Assembly: GCA_030152105.1 (NCBI GenBank)
Contig: JASLIH010000002.1
Span: forward strand, 1-13,348
Direction: 5' to 3'
DNA: 13,348 bases
Source of the DNA: Actinomycetes bacterium
Lineage (GTDB): Bacteria > Actinomycetota > CALGFH01
Part shown: positions 12,678-13,348 of the stretch, one piece after another
Layout of the letters: the number at the start of each line of letters is the position of its first letter
Numbering within the stretch: the stretch's first letter is position 1
Notes under the pieces: generated by a model
What the model saw: the letters and a program-made list of their open reading frames with translations, nothing else
What the model was told of the DNA's origin: nothing
Databases searched by the model: none
Translations under genes and position numbers: made by a program

Positions 12678-13348
12678 GCAAGACCCTGCTGAAGGGGGGC
12701 CGGCTGGTCGACCCGGCCTCGCGCACCGATACCCGGGCCGACGTGCTGGTCGACGACGGCCGGGTCGCCGAGGTCGGGCCCGGCCTGGACGCCGGCCGGG
12801 CCGAGGTCGTGGACTGCGACGGGCTGGTCGTCTGCCCCGGCCTGGTCGACCTGCACGTGCACCTGCGAGAGCCGGGCCGCGAGGACGCCGAGACCATCGA
12901 GACCGGGTCGCGGGCGGCCGCCCTCGGCGGCTACACCGCCGTCTGCCCGATGCCCAACACCGACCCGGTGGCCGACAACGCCGGGGTGGTCGAGATGGTG
13001 GCCGCCCGGGGCCGCGAGGTCGGCCTCGTCGACGTGTTCCCGGTCGGGGCGGTGACCCTCGGCCAGCGGGGGAGCGAGCTGGCCGAGCTGGGCGCCATGG
13101 CCCGCTCGGCCGCCGCGGTGGACTGCTTCTCCGACGACGGCCGCCCGATCCGCGAGGCCCGGCTGCTGCGGTTCGCGCTCGAGTACGCCAGGGCGTTCGA
13201 CGCCGTGATCGCCGACCACGCCGAGGACGCCTCGCTGACCGACGGCGCCCAGATGCACGAGGGCGAGGTGTCGGCCATGCTCGGGCTGGCCGGCTGGCCG
13301 GCCGCCGCCGAGGAGATGGTGGTCGCCCGCGACCTGCTCCTGGCCGAG
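12674..13348 (+). CDS. pyrC: Dihydroorotase (type I), 3' truncated
   Basis: The first 225 residues are present and the frame is still open at the window end; the full family length is about 430. It cyclises N-carbamoylaspartate to dihydroorotate, following PyrB in the pathway. The zinc-binding [10 protein letters not shown] motif has His61 and His63, with Arg65 as substrate contact. Also visible are [22 protein letters not shown] with its Asp-rich loop, and ADHAED with a further metal-ligand His. The N-terminal start [15 protein letters not shown] is normal. ATG 12674 overlaps the pyrB stop; the G-rich element just before it is the only purine-rich upstream sequence (GGGGGG 12664-12669). Confidence 0.97.
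   Translation, partial: MSKTLLKGGRLVDPASRTDTRADVLVDDGRVAEVGPGLDAGRAEVVDCDGLVVCPGLVDLHVHLREPGREDAETIETGSRAAALGGYTAVCPMPNTDPVADNAGVVEMVAARGREVGLVDVFPVGAVTLGQRGSELAELGAMARSAAAVDCFSDDGRPIREARLLRFALEYARAFDAVIADHAEDASLTDGAQMHEGEVSAMLGLAGWPAAAEEMVVARDLLLAE

Noticed and set aside
1..13348. CRISPR array, integrase, transposase or tRNA attachment site
   Set aside because: No regularly spaced direct repeats, recombinase motifs (DDE, serine or tyrosine type) or tRNA-like cloverleaf could be found.

Overview
The window is very GC-rich, with most third codon positions G or C, GTG starts, and tightly packed genes joined by 4-base GTGA/ATGA overlaps. Gene content and order (M24 peptidase - efp - nusB ... 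pyrR - pyrB - pyrC) are those of an actinomycete chromosome; in Streptomyces nusB and pyrR are separated only by bldD. I assign it to Actinomycetota; the class cannot be settled from this sequence. No tRNA, rRNA, transposase, integrase or CRISPR array was seen.

Left block (1-3589): a 5'-truncated M24 (Xaa-Pro type) metallopeptidase overlaps a DUF885 HExxxPGHH metallopeptidase-like gene, followed by efp and nusB. These four genes read as one operon for peptide turnover, polyproline translation and antitermination.

Middle block (3590-10973) lies where an actinomycete usually has one gene or none. It holds a membrane-anchored protein with a carbohydrate-binding-like jelly roll; a surface protein with an LASTG sortase-E-like signal preceded by a structured leader; a divergent pseudo-receiver; an MMPL exporter with a TetR regulator and a clear promoter with inverted-repeat operators; a NarL-type two-component pair; and a lone PIN-domain RNase gene. 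Surface, efflux and signalling functions predominate, as expected for accessory cargo in a conserved neighbourhood.

Right block (10974-13348) is the pyrimidine operon pyrR-pyrB-pyrC (pyrC truncated by the window). It has a recognisable promoter, a PyrR-binding RNA hairpin with the expected conserved loop, and a hairpin that covers the probable pyrR ribosome-binding site.

The least expected signal is a short GC-rich palindromic element found three times (about 1409-1448, 3120-3170, 12615-12673). Each copy lies inside a housekeeping coding sequence, at a protein terminus or in a linker, and two of them end exactly at an operon stop/start overlap. This resembles an interspersed palindromic repeat tolerated in reading frames. 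A second oddity is a decayed duplicate of the response-regulator start, wedged between the histidine kinase and its regulator.
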